Position numbers and translations under genes: made by a program
Notes under the pieces: model-generated
Seen by the model: the letters and a program-made list of their open reading frames with translations, nothing else
What the model was told of the DNA's origin: nothing
Databases searched by the model: none
Part shown: piece by piece, positions 15,001-30,000 of the stretch
Numbering within the stretch: position 1 is the stretch's first letter
How the letters are laid out: the number at the start of each line of letters is the position of its first letter
NCBI GenBank assembly: GCA_964017045.1
Contig: OZ024794.1
Span: 27,605,427 to 27,669,426 of the forward strand
Direction: 5' to 3'
Origin: Omphiscola glabra
Lineage: Eukaryota; Mollusca; Gastropoda; Lymnaeidae
Length of the DNA stretch: 64,000 bases

Positions 15001-18000
15001 CAGTAGAAACTGAAGCATGTTTAGCTAATGCAACCCAACTCGTTAGCCACATTGAAGTCAAGATATGAGCTCACTATAGAACCCACCATCCCAGGCCACT
15101 GGATCCCACTATCCCAGGCCATTGGAACCCACCATCCCAGGCCATTGGAACCCACCATTCCAGTTCACTAGAACCCACCTTCCCAGGTCGCTAGAACCCA
15201 CCACCAGCGACCACTGGGACCCACAATCCCAGGTCAGTAGGACCCACCATCCCAGGTCAGTAGGACCCACCATCCCAGGTCAGTAGGACCCACCATCTCA
15301 GGTCAGTAGGACCCACCATCCCAGGTCAGTAGAACCCACCATTCCAGGTCACTAGAACCCGGCATCATAAACCATACATGCAACTGGGACTTACACCAAT
15401 TTAGATCTCACGAATCTATTCCGCATTGACCCCAAATGTAAGCCAGGTCATTTCTTTCTTTCTTTTTTTTTAAATCGTGTATTAGGTTTACACCTTTAAG
15501 AAATTTGAACATTGTTTAGATGACCATCTTCAATAAGACGTGACGTACAAACGGTTTGTTAAGCACTTTGTACCTACTGGGTGAATTCAACAAAGCAGTG
15601 ATTGGGAGACATATGTAAGATGGCTTCAATAACTAAACCACTTACCCCAGCGCCATAAAGAAAGTGAGCTGCTTAAGAAATTTAATTTAATCTGCTTTGA
15701 GGGGGGGGGGGGCAGGAGATAGCTGATAGTTCTTAGATACAATTATTGCATTGAGCATGGCAGTGACGACATACTCTTTATTTTTTAATCTGTAGAAAGC
15801 GAACTGAGAAGAAATTTTGATGAACTATTGCAAGAGGCAAATAAGTATAGTTTAATGTGAGTGTGAGCATATAAAAAGATTGAATGCCGAATAGATCTAA
15901 TATAATTTTTAAAAGTATCAGGACCTTAAACATACCTTTAATAAAAAAAAGAATACTTAGCCACATGGGCAACAAAAGCCTTTAATTTAAATAAAATTTA
16001 AGTTCAGTGCGTCCTAGTCTATGCTAATCTAAATACACTCAATTTGAGAGGTAAGACACACGCACACAAAAACGCATTTATTGCTCAACACCAATGTTTA
16101 TCGCACACATTCTGATATCCGGCGCTACTTCGCCTGTATCGGGACATTTTACACAACAAGAAATTAATCCTTCATAAATGTCACAGGACAGTGCACAGTT
16201 TTTTGTTTTTTTGTAAAACACCGTGTCACTGTGGCGTCTGTGCACGAGACATTGACACCGTGACAACACCTCGTACCACGAACCAACGTGACACGGCGCC
16301 CGGAACTCACCTTAGCTAAATGGAGACGGCCATTGGAAGCCCTTGTCGTGAGTAGGATGTGGTTGGTGAAGAGGAACACTTGGCGCACCACCTCTTTCTT
16401 GCTCTCCTTGAAGGAGGAACTGAACGACCCTAGGCGTCCTCTGTTCGACTTGCCCTTCTCGTTCAGGATCTGCAGTAGTGGTCCTGTTGTGGGGAACAGA
16501 CCAACACAAACAATCAAGTCACGAAACGGTCACTGTCTAATAATAGCCACAGACCGGAGCAGTCCCGCAGAAGCTGGCAAATCCTTGACGTTATCTACTT
16601 GTAAATGTTATGGGTCAGGGGGATGGGGGTCGATGTGATGTTCTAGTTCGTATATTTTTTTATTTTTTTTTGGGGGGGAAAGGAAATATTTTTTTTAAAA
16701 ATTATATAAATCTCTCCAAGATATGACGAGGTTCCCCCTAAATTAGGCCGAGTAGAATCACACGGAAATGTTCAGACAGACGGCACCATTGTGACAGTGC
16801 GAGAGATCGACAGCGCGACATAACTCGATGCCACACGTCGCACTAAGGACGATCAGTGACAGTATAATTCCAAGCTTATTTTTTTTTTTAAAAACAAACA
16901 CAACAAATCACAACAGCGTTAAAAAAATAATGATAAATTCACGGCTTGTTAGAAGAAACTAGCACAACTGGAGCACACTACACAGAGGCACAGTCCAATA
17001 TGTAAGCGGTGGTATTAAAAAAAACCACACACACACACAGAGCAAACAAACTATGGATTTATGGACTTCTAAAAGGCGGCTACAATGAGCTTGCGTCGGG
17101 TCAGTCAGCAAGGAAGCCAAACCCGCTCCGCTGCCACGCCGCTGGATGCACGAGACAAATTATTGATGAGCTAAGGCGGGTGGCTCGGCACGTATCGCGA
17201 CACTGTTCACTAGACTCGGGACCACCGTGTCAAGCTCCTACAGTTGACACGCTCCTCTGTGTAAAGCTGAATAACGCTTTATGCCGGCCACCTTTAACAG
17301 AAATCTGACAAAGTGCCCGTGAAGTGTACCGTGTAAGGTGTTGTTTTTGTTTTTTTTAAAGAGTATTGACCACAGTCTTGTCAAATCCACCGTGCCGCAC
17401 GACGCAATGGCGTAAACGCTCACGGTTCAGGCAGCGTGTTATGTGCAGTACTCACAACCCACAGCGTAAAGCTAAAACAGTGAACCGTGTAGACGTAAAG
17501 CAATGACCTCACCGACTAGAGTACCGAAATATTCATAACAGCCTCTAATTAAAGCTTGTAGTTGTCACTACATTATCTTGTAAAAACTCTCAGATTTTAA
17601 ATGTAACGCTATAAGTAAGGCTCAAAATAAAACACAATAAATGAGAGCTAAGGTTTGCTATCACTTATCAACGTTTTTTCCCCGCTGGCATTTCACCTTT
17701 AATTATGCATGAAGCTCCTTTATACATAGAACAAGATGTATTCGAATACATTCAGTGGTCTTAAAATAATTGAAAACTTTTAAGCACGTCACGGCATTTT
17801 TTTCCTTTTTCTGTAGTAGACGCCCTTTTAGTTCAGATATTGGTTTTCAGAGATACCTTCAGGCCTGTGTCTGATTTGTTTCAATTTTAAAACCAGAAGG
17901 AAGTCATTAATCTCAACGAGAGAATCCCAAGCCTCTTATTTTCTAACTTATACAAAATATTCTAAGCTTCCAAATTTATAGATATTTTCTATATTAAAAG

Positions 18001-21000
18001 CCCCCATACATAAACAACGTATCAAATACACCTGGAGTATCTATTTTATGGACCAAGAAACCCTCGCTATGATTGTAACATGTGAAATACACCTGGAGTA
18101 TCTAGCTGTGGTTATGGAATGGTTGAGCGAATACACATTTGTTTTCTTTTGATATTTTAATTAATTAAGTTCATTTTTAAGTTCATGATTATGTTTGTTA
18201 AATTGTATGTACAGCGTGGTGAGCCCAGCCCTAGGCTGGGATACCACGCTAAAGAAAACTACCTATAATAATAATAATAATAATACTATCCTGCCATCGG
18301 GATCGCAATGGAAAAAAATCTTCAATTCTTGAAGTTTAATGTCCATTGCCATAAGGCGACATTACGCTTCAAAAACTGTATAAAGGATATGCATTAAATC
18401 GGTTTATATATACGTGGAACGGTCACTAGGGCAACGAACAGGTTGTTAAATTATTTGAGCCCCACCACTGCCTTTAGCCGCATAGTCATGTAAATTTCGG
18501 ATACGTCAGTTGTGGTTGAGTACGGGATTTCCCCAAACGTACGGAAATTAATCCCACCAGTTTAAACATATATTTGTAATAATCACCTATCCTAGTATGT
18601 CACAGCAGAACGTGCGTCCGCTCAACCATAAAACAAAGACAGGTATGCAAAGAGTCCATACATTTACTGACAGTCCAAAACAATTTGACATATAAAGGCT
18701 AGTCGGTAAGAACTTTAAAATTTCAGTTTAAAAAAACACGCAAAAAACAACGACATTGTTCCAAAGTGTCTCGTTAGCAAAATAAGTGTATCCATAAAAG
18801 TTTTGAAACAGTTGACCGTACATTGGGGCAACCCTGAACACCGTAGCTTACACTATCAGCTGTGACACAAAACAGGTTATTTTGAGACGAAAAAGGTTAT
18901 TTCACATAAAACAGGCTATTTGACACAAAACAGGTTATTTGACACAAAACAAGTTATTTGACACAAAACAAGTTATTGACACAAAACAGGTTATTTTGAG
19001 ACGAAACAGGTTATTTGACACAAAACAGGTTATTTGACACAAAACAGGTTATTTGACACAAAACAGGTTATTTGACACAAAACAGGTTATTTGACACAAA
19101 ACAGGTTATTTTGAGACGAAACAGGTTATTTGACACAAAACAGGTTATTTGACACAAAACAGTTTATTTGACACAAAACAGGTTATTTGACACAAAACAG
19201 GTTATTTGACAAAAAACAGGTTATTTGACACAAAACAGGTTATTTGATACAAAACAGGTTATTTGACACAAACAGGTTATTTGATACAAAACAGGTTATT
19301 TGACACAAAACAGGTTATTTGACCCAAAACAGGTTATTTGACACAAAACAGGTTATTTGATACAAAACAGGTTATTTGACACAAAACAGTTATTTTGAGA
19401 CGAAACAGTTACATTGACAAGAAACAGTTACATTGAGAACAAATGTCTACCTTGACACAAAACAGCTAGATCTATCTTGAAACAAAACAGCTACCTTGAC
19501 ACAAAACAGCTAGATTTACCTTGAAACAAAACAGCTACCTTGACACAACAAAACAGCTAGATTTACCTTGAAACAAAACAGCTACCTTGACACAAAACAG
19601 CCCGATCTACCTTGAAACAAAACAGCTACCTTGACATAAAACAGCCCGATCTACCTTGAAACAAAACAGCTACCTTGTCATAAAAATAGCTATCTTGACA
19701 CAAAATAATAAGAGTCTCATTATTCTTGTGGTCATATTAAATAACAGAAAGCCAAAAATAACCAAAGACATATCCTCTTAAACAACCAAATAATGGTACA
19801 CAGAACATTAGCCAACATAAAAACGTATTTACAACAGTAGCCAAGAAACAAAGCACGTATTTACAATAATTTAATAAGTGACAACCAACCAACGTTAAAC
19901 ATACAAATAAAACCATCATTACAAACAATGACTGGTAACAAAGCCAAAGATAGCCGTAAAAATTACTCATGTCCAACCATCGTTGCATATTCATATACCA
20001 GTAACAAGAGGTCATAATAACACACTTTAATTAAACAACATTCGTAACACCCGATAATAGACATAGCAACTACCCAAACACATGCAGTTGCTGACCCATA
20101 CACACAATATCTGATATCACCCACCCATTAACATAGAGTAGCAACAAAAAAGATTACCCATAAACATACAGTATCGAACAACCAACGACTTATATCAAAT
20201 AAAGAGTAGCCAGCCACCCAGGCGATAGCATACAAGAACTAACCACACACAATAGCGAGCAACCAACTACCCACACGATAACATACAAGAACTACCCACA
20301 TAAAATAACGAGCACCCAACTACCCACAGACAACCAACTACCCACAGGATAGCATACAAGAACTACCCACATACAATAACGAGCACCCAACTACCCACAC
20401 ACAATAGCGAGCAACCAACTACCCACAGGATAGCATACAAGTACCCACAGTCAATAACGAGCATCCAACTACCCACACACAATAGCGAGCAACCAACTAC
20501 CCACAGGATAGCATACAAGAACTACCCATACACAACTCAAAAACAAAACAGCCATACACGCCCAATCACAACTAACGCACACGCCTGGGCAGCGACAAAA
20601 TGAAACAACTAGGCTGGGAGCGGGGGAAGCGTGGGGGATGACTGCCTGTCTGAGATTCAATATCGATCTCTCTCGCACGTGCAGTGGGCTGCTCGAAACT
20701 AGGTCAATCCCACGCACGCGCTCCGTCATTATTATTGCCAAGGTCACAAAGACAACGTTTACACAAAGGCTAGTGACACCCACCACGGGGGAACCCAGTA
20801 CCACTACTGTACAGCACACCTTCCACGAGGAACTCGGCACCCATATTAAACAGTACGCCTTACATGTGATCTCAGTACAAGTTGAGTGCCTTACAGCAAC
20901 ATGTTACTTTAAGAACTCAGCACCACAATTGCACAGCAGCACACCTTCCATGAGAGCAGCCTTTCTGGTGTATAGCACATCTTCCAAGGGAACCCAGTAC

Positions 21001-24000
21001 TGCCGTTGCTCAACAGGCCTTCAAAGGGAATTTTGTACATCTACTACACAGTACACCTTTCCATGCGAACTCAGAACAATTATTGTACATCATATCTTCC
21101 ATAATGAACTCAGTACCACTATTGTGAAAATCAGTACATCTTCCTTTGGCACTCAGTACCACTTCTGTTCATCACTCAGTACCACTATTGTTCATCACTC
21201 AGTACCACTATTGTTCATCACTCAGTACCACTATTGTTCATCACTCAGTACCACAATTGTTCATCACTCAGTACCACTATTGTTCATCACTCAGTACCAC
21301 TATTGTTCCATCACTCAGTACCACTATTGTTCCATCACTCAGTACCACTATTGTTCATCACAAAGTACCACTATTGTTCATCACTCAGTACCACTATTGT
21401 TCATCACTCAGTACCACTATTGTTCCATCACTCAGTACCACTATTGTTCATCACAAAGTACCACTATTGTTCATCACTCAGTACCACTACTGTTCATCAC
21501 TCAGTACCACTATTGTTCCATCACTCAGTACCACTATTGTTCATCACTCAGTACCACTATTGTTCATCACTCAGTACCACTATTGTTCCATCACTCAGTA
21601 CCACTATTGTTCATCACAAAGTACCACTATTGTTCATCACTCAGTACCACTATTGTTCATCACAAAGTACCACTATTGTTCATCACTCAGTACCACTATT
21701 GTTCATCACTCAGTACCACTATTGTTCATCACTCAGTACCACTATTGTTCATCACTCAGTACCACTATTGTTCATCACTCAGTACCAATATTGTTCATCA
21801 CTCAGTACCACTTCTGTTCATCACTCAGTACCACTATTGTTCATCACTCAGTACCACTATTGTTCATCACTCAGTACCACTATTGTTCATCACTCAGTAC
21901 CACTATTGTTCATCACTCAGTACCACTATTGTTCATCACTCAGTACCACTATTGTTCCATCACTCAGTACCACTATTGTTCCATCACTCAGTACCACTAT
22001 TGTTCCATCACTCAGTACCACTATTGTTCATCACAAAGTACCACTATTGTTCATCACTCAGTACCACTATTGTTCATCACTCAGTACCACTATTGTTCCA
22101 TCACTCAGTACCACTATTGTTCATCACAAAGTACCACTATTGTTCATCACTCAGTACCACTACTGTTCATCACTCAGTACCACTATTGTTCCATCACTCA
22201 GTACCACTATTGTTCATCACTCAGTACCACTATTGTTCATCACTCAGTACCACTATTGTTCCATCACTCAGTACCACTATTGTTCATCACAAAGTACCAC
22301 TATTGTTCATCACTCAGTACCACTATTGTTCATCACAAAGTACCACTATTGTTCATCACTCAGTACCACTATTGTTCATCACTCAGTACCACTATTGTTC
22401 ATCACTCAGTACCACTATTGTTCATCACTCAATACCACTATTGTTCCATCACTCAGTACCACTATTGTTAATCACACCTTCCATGGGAATTCAGTACTTC
22501 TTTTTGTACTGCGATTTTTAGTGTCAAACAATGTTGTGAGGTGGTTATAGCAAATAGTTTCCCAGTCGATTTTTTAAGCTATTTGTTTGCCAAAGTTGTT
22601 CGAGTCAACTTAAAACGTTATAAATCTAATAGTGAAACATTTCGCGACCCCCACCACCCCTTTTTTGTGTGCTAAAAGTCAAGTGCACACACCACGTGAC
22701 CGAAATCTAAACACTGATAAAACCGAGCATCAAAGACAATCATACTCTCAAATAGCCTTGCACTATCACAAAGACAATCATACTCTCAAATAGCCTTGTA
22801 CTATCACAAAGACAATCATACTCTCAAATATCCTTGCACTCTCACAAAGAGTCTTACCCTAAAACAAAGACTGACCTATAAAAAGCCTTGCACTATTTGA
22901 TATAGACACTCTCACCAAGCCCCACATTATTATAAAGACACTCTCTCACAAAGCCCCACATTATCATAAAGACACACTCTCACAAAGCCCCACATTATCA
23001 TAAAGACACTCTCACAAAGCCCCACATTATCATAAAGACACTCTCACAAAGCCCCACATTATCATAAAGACACTCTCACAAAGCCCCATAGTATCACAAA
23101 GAGACTCTCACAGAGCCTAACACTCTCACAAAACCTCACTCTTTCACAAAGACACACTCTCACAAAGCTTCAGCCTCACCATAGACACACTCTCACTAAG
23201 CTTCAGCCTCACCCAAAGACACACTCTCACATCCTAAGTCAAGTCTTAATAAAAAATATATCTGCTGTCTTCTCAATAAACATAATGGCATGCAATGAAA
23301 ACTGTTTAAATTGTAACTGTGTATTGTCTTGTAATGGTATTTTGTCTTGTAACTGTATATTTTCAGTGTAACTCTTTCAGGATGTAAGCGAAGTTTTCCA
23401 AATTTTACAGGCTGCACTTAAAACCCCAAAACTTTTTAAGAACTTTAAAAATATTTGTTTAGAACATGTGACAGAAAATGTATTTTCCACTAATGCAATA
23501 TTTTTAAAGAACATGTTGAAACCCTAAACTTTAATATATTTGAAACAAATGCATAACCTAAAAAAACAAAATCATACTATGTGCTTGGAGAGTTACAGAA
23601 ACAATATCATAATTTTAATAATGATCAAGATGCAAAGTGCATCTTTGAAAAAAAAAAATATTATAAATATTTATGGAAGCACTTAAAAATTAACTTACCT
23701 TGCCTTACGAATGTTTGATTTACATCCAAAAGTATGTCACAACCTTCCACAATCATACGCTCAATGGCCAGATTTTTACGGATATTTTCAGTTTCACTAA
23801 CTTCGTCATGCATTATCTGATGATTGTTATGAAAGAAATAAACATAATGTGTCATTAAAAAATGTGTTATACTCCAACAACAAAATGCTATTATTGTCAC
23901 CTGGAAAATTTACTATATCTTGATAAGCCAAAATGGGCTAAATTTGTAAAATTTATTTCTAAACCTAAAAAGCTGTCTTTGAATTTCCAGATAAAAAATT

Positions 24001-27000
24001 AATTTTACCTTGAATAACTAAATAAAACTTATTACTCTCAATAACTATGAAAATTACATTCTTTATATCTTAGTGATAAGGTCTCATATTTGACAACTGA
24101 GGTAAAATATCTCACCTCCTGGTAGCTGAGCAAAAATAGCTTACCCTTGATAATTCTTCCAATTTACTTTTAGCAAACTCCAGGCTTTCTCTTTCAACAT
24201 GATCATGCGGTGTGTGGGCCAAAAGTTCATGTAATGTGATGATGTACCTTGGAATCTGAATGAACAAAAATTATATACTCTTCACGCCAGCAATTTTTAA
24301 TTACAACATTTTAAGATTGTTGCCAAAAAAGTTGTATGTCACAAATCAACAGAAGGAGACAAGGATAGCGTTTTTTTACCTCTAATTTTATTATTGGTAA
24401 GTTCATTTTGGTGCAAATTTTGCCACAGTTACTTATGCCTAAAAGAAGGATCTACATGCTGGGAGGAATGAAATACTAAACAAGAATTTTAAAGATAAAC
24501 TGTTGTTTAAAACAGTAACAAAATAAATAAAATACATTTTATATTTTAATCACAGCATCAAGTTTTGTGTGCATGTCTGTTTTGTGTGAATTTTCCCCAG
24601 GAGCCCCGGGGTTAGGGGATTTAAGGGGGAGGAACCCAGGGTTCAAAGGGTTAAACCAAAAGTGGCTGGGGCTTTTCAAAAAAGAATGGCAGTTAGGCCC
24701 CTGGGCCATAAAGCATTTGAAAAACTATTCCAGTAGACTGTTAACTGTTTTCAAACCTGATGCATAGGATAGGTAAGAAACGTCTCCAGTGTCCGTCCTT
24801 CACAAGCTGGCTTCTCCTCATACCTCTTCAGCAAATTATTAAACTCAAATTTCTGCTTGTACTCAGCAAGGACCTGCAAACTGTAATGATGGTTCCTCAC
24901 ATATTCCTGATAGATGCTGAGCATGGGCAGTAGCATGTCAAACAGATCACCTGTTGAGAAGTGGATAAATAATATTATGCTTGTGAAGCATTACCTTAAA
25001 AAAAATAAAAAATTTAGACTTCACATAAAGTGTTTGATTATCAAGGTACATGACCTCGTGGCACCAAGGCATCAGCAAATTGTTTAATTATCTGCTTACT
25101 TTACAACTCCATTGTACAGATCTGTAAATGGACTATCTTCACATTTTAAAAAGATGAGTAAACAAATTATTTAAACTAAAATAGGTTTCATGTATTGCCA
25201 TGTAAAATAGGACTTTAAAGTACTTTAAGGATCTATTTAAAAAAAAAAAATGTAACACAATAGGTTATCCAATGTATGTGCCTAACCAAGCTTAAAATCA
25301 CCATTTGCATTCATGTATTGCCATGTAAAATAGGACTTTAAAGTACTTTAAGGATCTATAAAAAAAAATTAACACAATAGGTTATCCAATGTATGTGCAT
25401 AACCAAGCTTAAAATCACCATTTGCATGCATGTTTTGATAGTTTCCAAACAGCTATTTTTAGCTCTTTAATCCAATCCCCTGAGGAAAAAACAGTCTCAT
25501 TCATACTCATTGGATAATTGTTCTTTTTTACCATATCACTTAGTAAGGAAAATAACTTTGAACATTCATCAATACATGAAAAGGTCAGTACAAATTTTAA
25601 GTCTTGTAACTTATACTATGAGATATCAAAATATTAGCCATTAAACAAATCAGTAATCTTTTTTTAAAACCAAGCTTTAGACAAGGGAATAAAAGATAAT
25701 AATTGATGGACTGCATTCAAGGTGTGTAAATGAAATATAAGGACAATCCTAGGTAATCTTACTTTCGGCAAGAAAAAGGTAATCTCTAAAGTTTTTTTTA
25801 CTGTGATCTGATACTTCTTATACTTCTTTTTGTCTTGTTTTCTGATGAAAGATCTAAGCCGAAACGTCAAAATCTTTTGTCCTGTCTATGAATTCAAGTT
25901 TAGCATACCTTGTCCTTATAGTTCAATTAGACAAGGGAAGAAACAAATAAAATCAAAATGATGAAATTTGAATTTTATTTGCCTCCCACCAAAACCCATT
26001 TAATAACCCTTGAGAAAATATGTGCAAAAGAGTATCAAACATTGTAACAATACTTTACAAGAAATGACAAACCTAAGACCAAGGTAGGCCAATTTTCGAG
26101 TCGAGCTGTCAACCCTTTTAAGAAAATTTGGTGCAGAAATAACAATGTTTCACTGCAAAAGAAAAATACATTGAAATTTTGGCTTGTACTAAATCTTTTC
26201 AAAATTATCTGACAATAGAACCAAAAATATAATCTTAATCCTAGAAGGGACACACCCATAATGAAAATCTCATTTTATTATTCTCCATTCAAAATTATAT
26301 TAAATTTCAACTGTTTTAGACATTTAATAGATTGCCATTCCAAGATAAAATTTTCCCCAGTAAATCAAAGAAATTTAATTTTTACACTTCTAATGAAAAG
26401 TTTCTATAAAAAAGAGCCAACCTATTTAAAAATATGGAATTGACATCTTCATGACTAATAGGTGGTTTCTTTGAGCTCGCAGCCATACGGAGAGGTCTCA
26501 AAAAACATGTAACTAAACATGAAAGCTGTCTGTTGTATTCCTCTTCACATTCAACCATACTGTAAGAAAATGAGAGATAAAGTCTGTCTTTACCATTATA
26601 AATTGTGTTTGGTTTTAACAGTGTAACTAATGGAATATTTTATAAAAATAATGTGATTACAATGACAGATAAATAAATGACATTGGAGTCAGAAAAATAA
26701 CAGGTGATAACACAATGGTGAGCACTCATTTCTCCAGCTAAAAGATGACAAGGAAATGTTCAGTAATAGATGATAAATAGGAATTTGTTCAAGTACCTGA
26801 AAACAATACTGTTTCGTTTCCGCATACTTTCTGCATGTGGGGACCGAATGTACAGCTCTACTATCTGCTTCCATCTTCGGCGGCACAACCATCCTCTGAA
26901 GAAACTTTGCACCTAGAGGTAAGAGATAGAGAGAAAGTGCACCAGTGCATTGTCTCTTAGTAAAACAAAAGTTTTCAAAATTTAGGCATAAATCAGATGA

Positions 27001-30000
27001 ATAAAGATCAATCTAAATCTAAGGTATATATGAAATAATACAAATAATGACAGAGAACTCAAGTGGATTCCATAAATCACAAAAGTCCTTGTCAAAGGAA
27101 ATCATTTTTCCATGATTTGTAATGGAAAAATAAGTCACATTTAGTAAGTTTATCTTACTGATTGTTAGGTTTCTTCCAGTAATTTTTGTTATTTACTTAG
27201 AGTAATGATATTAACTGTATTGATATGAATATTTTATTGTGATAATATAAGCAGCAAATAGATATTGAGAAAGACAAATTGATCACTTGCATCTTGCTTA
27301 ATATATGATTATTAATAAACATCAAAAATTAGACCAAAATGTTAATCCCATAAGTTTCATACTTTGACTTGAAAAATTTAATTTTTTTACAGATAAATTA
27401 ACCACAAAAATCACACTGTAACCAACTCTAAAGATACTTTGAAGTTATTTTTTAAAATTATTTTTTCATTTATAAAATATTAGACTTCTCTTTTTTTTTT
27501 TTTTAAACATGACATATGAGTCATATATGTGTGTGGTTTTTGCCTGTCTGAAAAGAAAGGTGCAAAGATTTATTTAAAGGTTCTCAAGTTAATGTTTACC
27601 AATGTAATCAATTTGAAAAAAAAATTATTGATATTTTATAACACACACTTTTTGATTAGCCTAACTTAAAATAAAATGTTGCAAACATTATGATATTCCA
27701 TTTGATCAAACTTTAATAATAATTTTTCAAGCCCCCTATAAACTAATTTGAAACAATTACATGATTACCTTAATAATTATACTTATAGCAGAACATGAAA
27801 TCATCTACATTCCATAAGAATAGTTTCTAAGAACATGTATTAAATAAAAGTCGTCTATTTTATGACTATGAAAAATTTCCAATGAAAATTTGGACAAAAA
27901 GGAAACAAAACTTTACAATGCTTCAGTGAGAGTGTTTTTTCTTGTATAACACAAGTGCTACATATCTTTCCAAAACTTCAAAAACATATGCATACCAAAG
28001 ACATAGCTGTCTTGACAATGTCACTTAACTAGTGTTCAAACTGTGTTCACACCCAACAGCACAGTGTTATAAGGACAATGATAACAATATGCTAAAGGCC
28101 ATACGATGTTTCTTTCAAAATTATTTATAAGGCAGGCTGATGAAAAGAGTCTTATTTAATATAAACAGCATCTTTGGTTTAATACTAAATGTAGTCACAC
28201 ACAGCCAATAGTGAGTCCTCTGGTGTAGTTTAAAGTAAGCTTCCCAATATCTTCTCTAATACTTGTTTGCACAACACAAGTGTGGCCTTTCACAGAAAAA
28301 AAGTGCTGCATACAAAAAATATATGTGCATAAATTTTGGCAGTATCATTAGTGGTATGAAATAATTACCAATATTATTTTCAACATTCATAAATTATAAA
28401 GTCTAGATATTGTTTGAAGAGAGGATAACGCACAAAAATACATAGATTGTTTCATCATTTGGTCTAGGATTAGATTTTAAAAAACAAAGGGTACATTTTT
28501 TCAAGAGATTACACTATTGATTTAGGTAAACCTGATTTGGGATAGTTTTACACCATAAGGTAATATCAACTTTGGATTTGATTGAGGAATTTTGTGGGAA
28601 AAACAACAATGGGCAGAGAAATCAACATTGATCCAATAATGGACCTCCATCCTTAAGAAATGGCTCTTTGACTTATTTGTTGCATTTATCCCCCCTTGCC
28701 TTCTAGAGGAAACATGAAGTTGACAACAACGATGTAAACGTTAGTTTACTTTTACTGAGTAGCATTTAGCCTACACATAAAAGCAATTCTACCAGAGACA
28801 TCCTTATTCAGTTTATATTACTTTAAAAGTGTTAAGTCATTAATATGAATATGAATAGAGTGAAATGTGAGCAAAATGTTAAAAATTTACAATTCTGAGG
28901 AGTTTTGCAGGAGGTAACATCTGGTATGTTTGAAAATTCAATAACTATTGTTGAAGTCTTAAATATGGTTAAACAGAAGAAAAAAGTAATAAAATAATTT
29001 CTAGGATTTATTTCAATAGGCTGATTGAATTTACAAGCCCCTTAAATTTAAAATGAACTCTGAAATATTTATTTTTTAAATAAAAATACTTACTACAATT
29101 AAAGTAAAAAACAATTAAAACTTTAAGAGCCTACTGGACATTTTTTGTGAAATATAAATTATTTTTATTGACTTAATTAGGCTCACTTTTAAATGTTTTC
29201 TTAAATTATATTTTCCAAAAAAACATGTTATTTACAAATTAACTTTCTGGGCATTTGTTAGGTTTGTGCCTCTCCTACGACTAACTTAACCAAAAAAAAA
29301 TTAGTTGGTGGAAACACATTGAAGTTCTAAACAAATTGAAAAAATACATTTTTTTAAAATTGCTGTTTTATGAACTAACTACAAATTAGTCAAGTTTTTT
29401 CCCATGCAGAAATAAGAGGAGGAGGAAAATGAGGAAAAATCTAGTGGTCCAGGAATTAAGACAAGGAAACACAGGGTGAGCAACAGAACCAAGGACATGA
29501 ACTAAATAAAAAGAATTATGAATAAGACTGGAATTTCTGAAAGGACATTACCCAAGACTGCAATGGTGTTTTGTACATGAAGTGGATGACAATTAGGCTA
29601 GCAGGTGGAGAACAAGGCCTAGGACATTATCAAACAGTACATGACATGAGGTTTGAATGATCTGATAAAACAACAACTGTGTTGGATGACACACTAGCAA
29701 TTCTGCATTTTAATTTAGATCAAGCAATAATTAAAATTCTATAAGAACATTTTTAAGCTGGCATTAATTTACTAACATAGAAAAGTCTATCAATGTCATG
29801 AATGGTCCTATATTTTATTTATACTAAAAACTTTCATTATAACAAATCTAAAGTGGCCATATTTATTTGTATGACAGAAATATTTTATGTTTTGCTGTGT
29901 GAAACATATGACTATGACTACTGATTCAGATTTAGCATTCCAAATGAATTTGAAAAGAAATGTAAGCAGTCTAAAAAATGTGCCCAACATTTTCAAGTTA

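Larger units (their letters stand above)
9454..16310. other. RasGRF intron packed with repeats
   Basis: 6.9-kb intron. It holds a foldback MITE, six minisatellites and a tRNA-derived SINE (all listed separately). Between 12753 and 13440, and between 15365 and 16310, I see only unique-looking sequence, a G run near 15701-15712 and T runs. Confidence 0.75.
16484..23698. other. Long RasGRF intron, minisatellite-rich
   Basis: 7.2-kb intron between the end of the DH domain and the start of PH2. 16484-18180 has no recognised repeat except T runs and a short CA run; 18180-23240 is mostly tandem arrays and a retroelement tail (listed separately). 23240-23698 is plain AT-rich sequence. Confidence 0.75.
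24951..26072. other. RasGRF intron with local duplication and ribozyme-like repeat
   Basis: 1.1-kb intron in the DH region. It contains a 2-copy direct duplication and a Penelope-like ribozyme remnant, listed separately; the rest is AT-rich. Confidence 0.7.

Noticed and set aside
16288..16638. Plus-strand frame of 116 codons
   Set aside because: Shadow of the PH2 exon on the minus strand, whose protein matches RasGRF.
20638..22550. Very long open frames (up to 627 codons) in three plus frames
   Set aside because: They are translations of the 23/24-bp minisatellite; all three frames stay open at once and the product is an endless short repeat.
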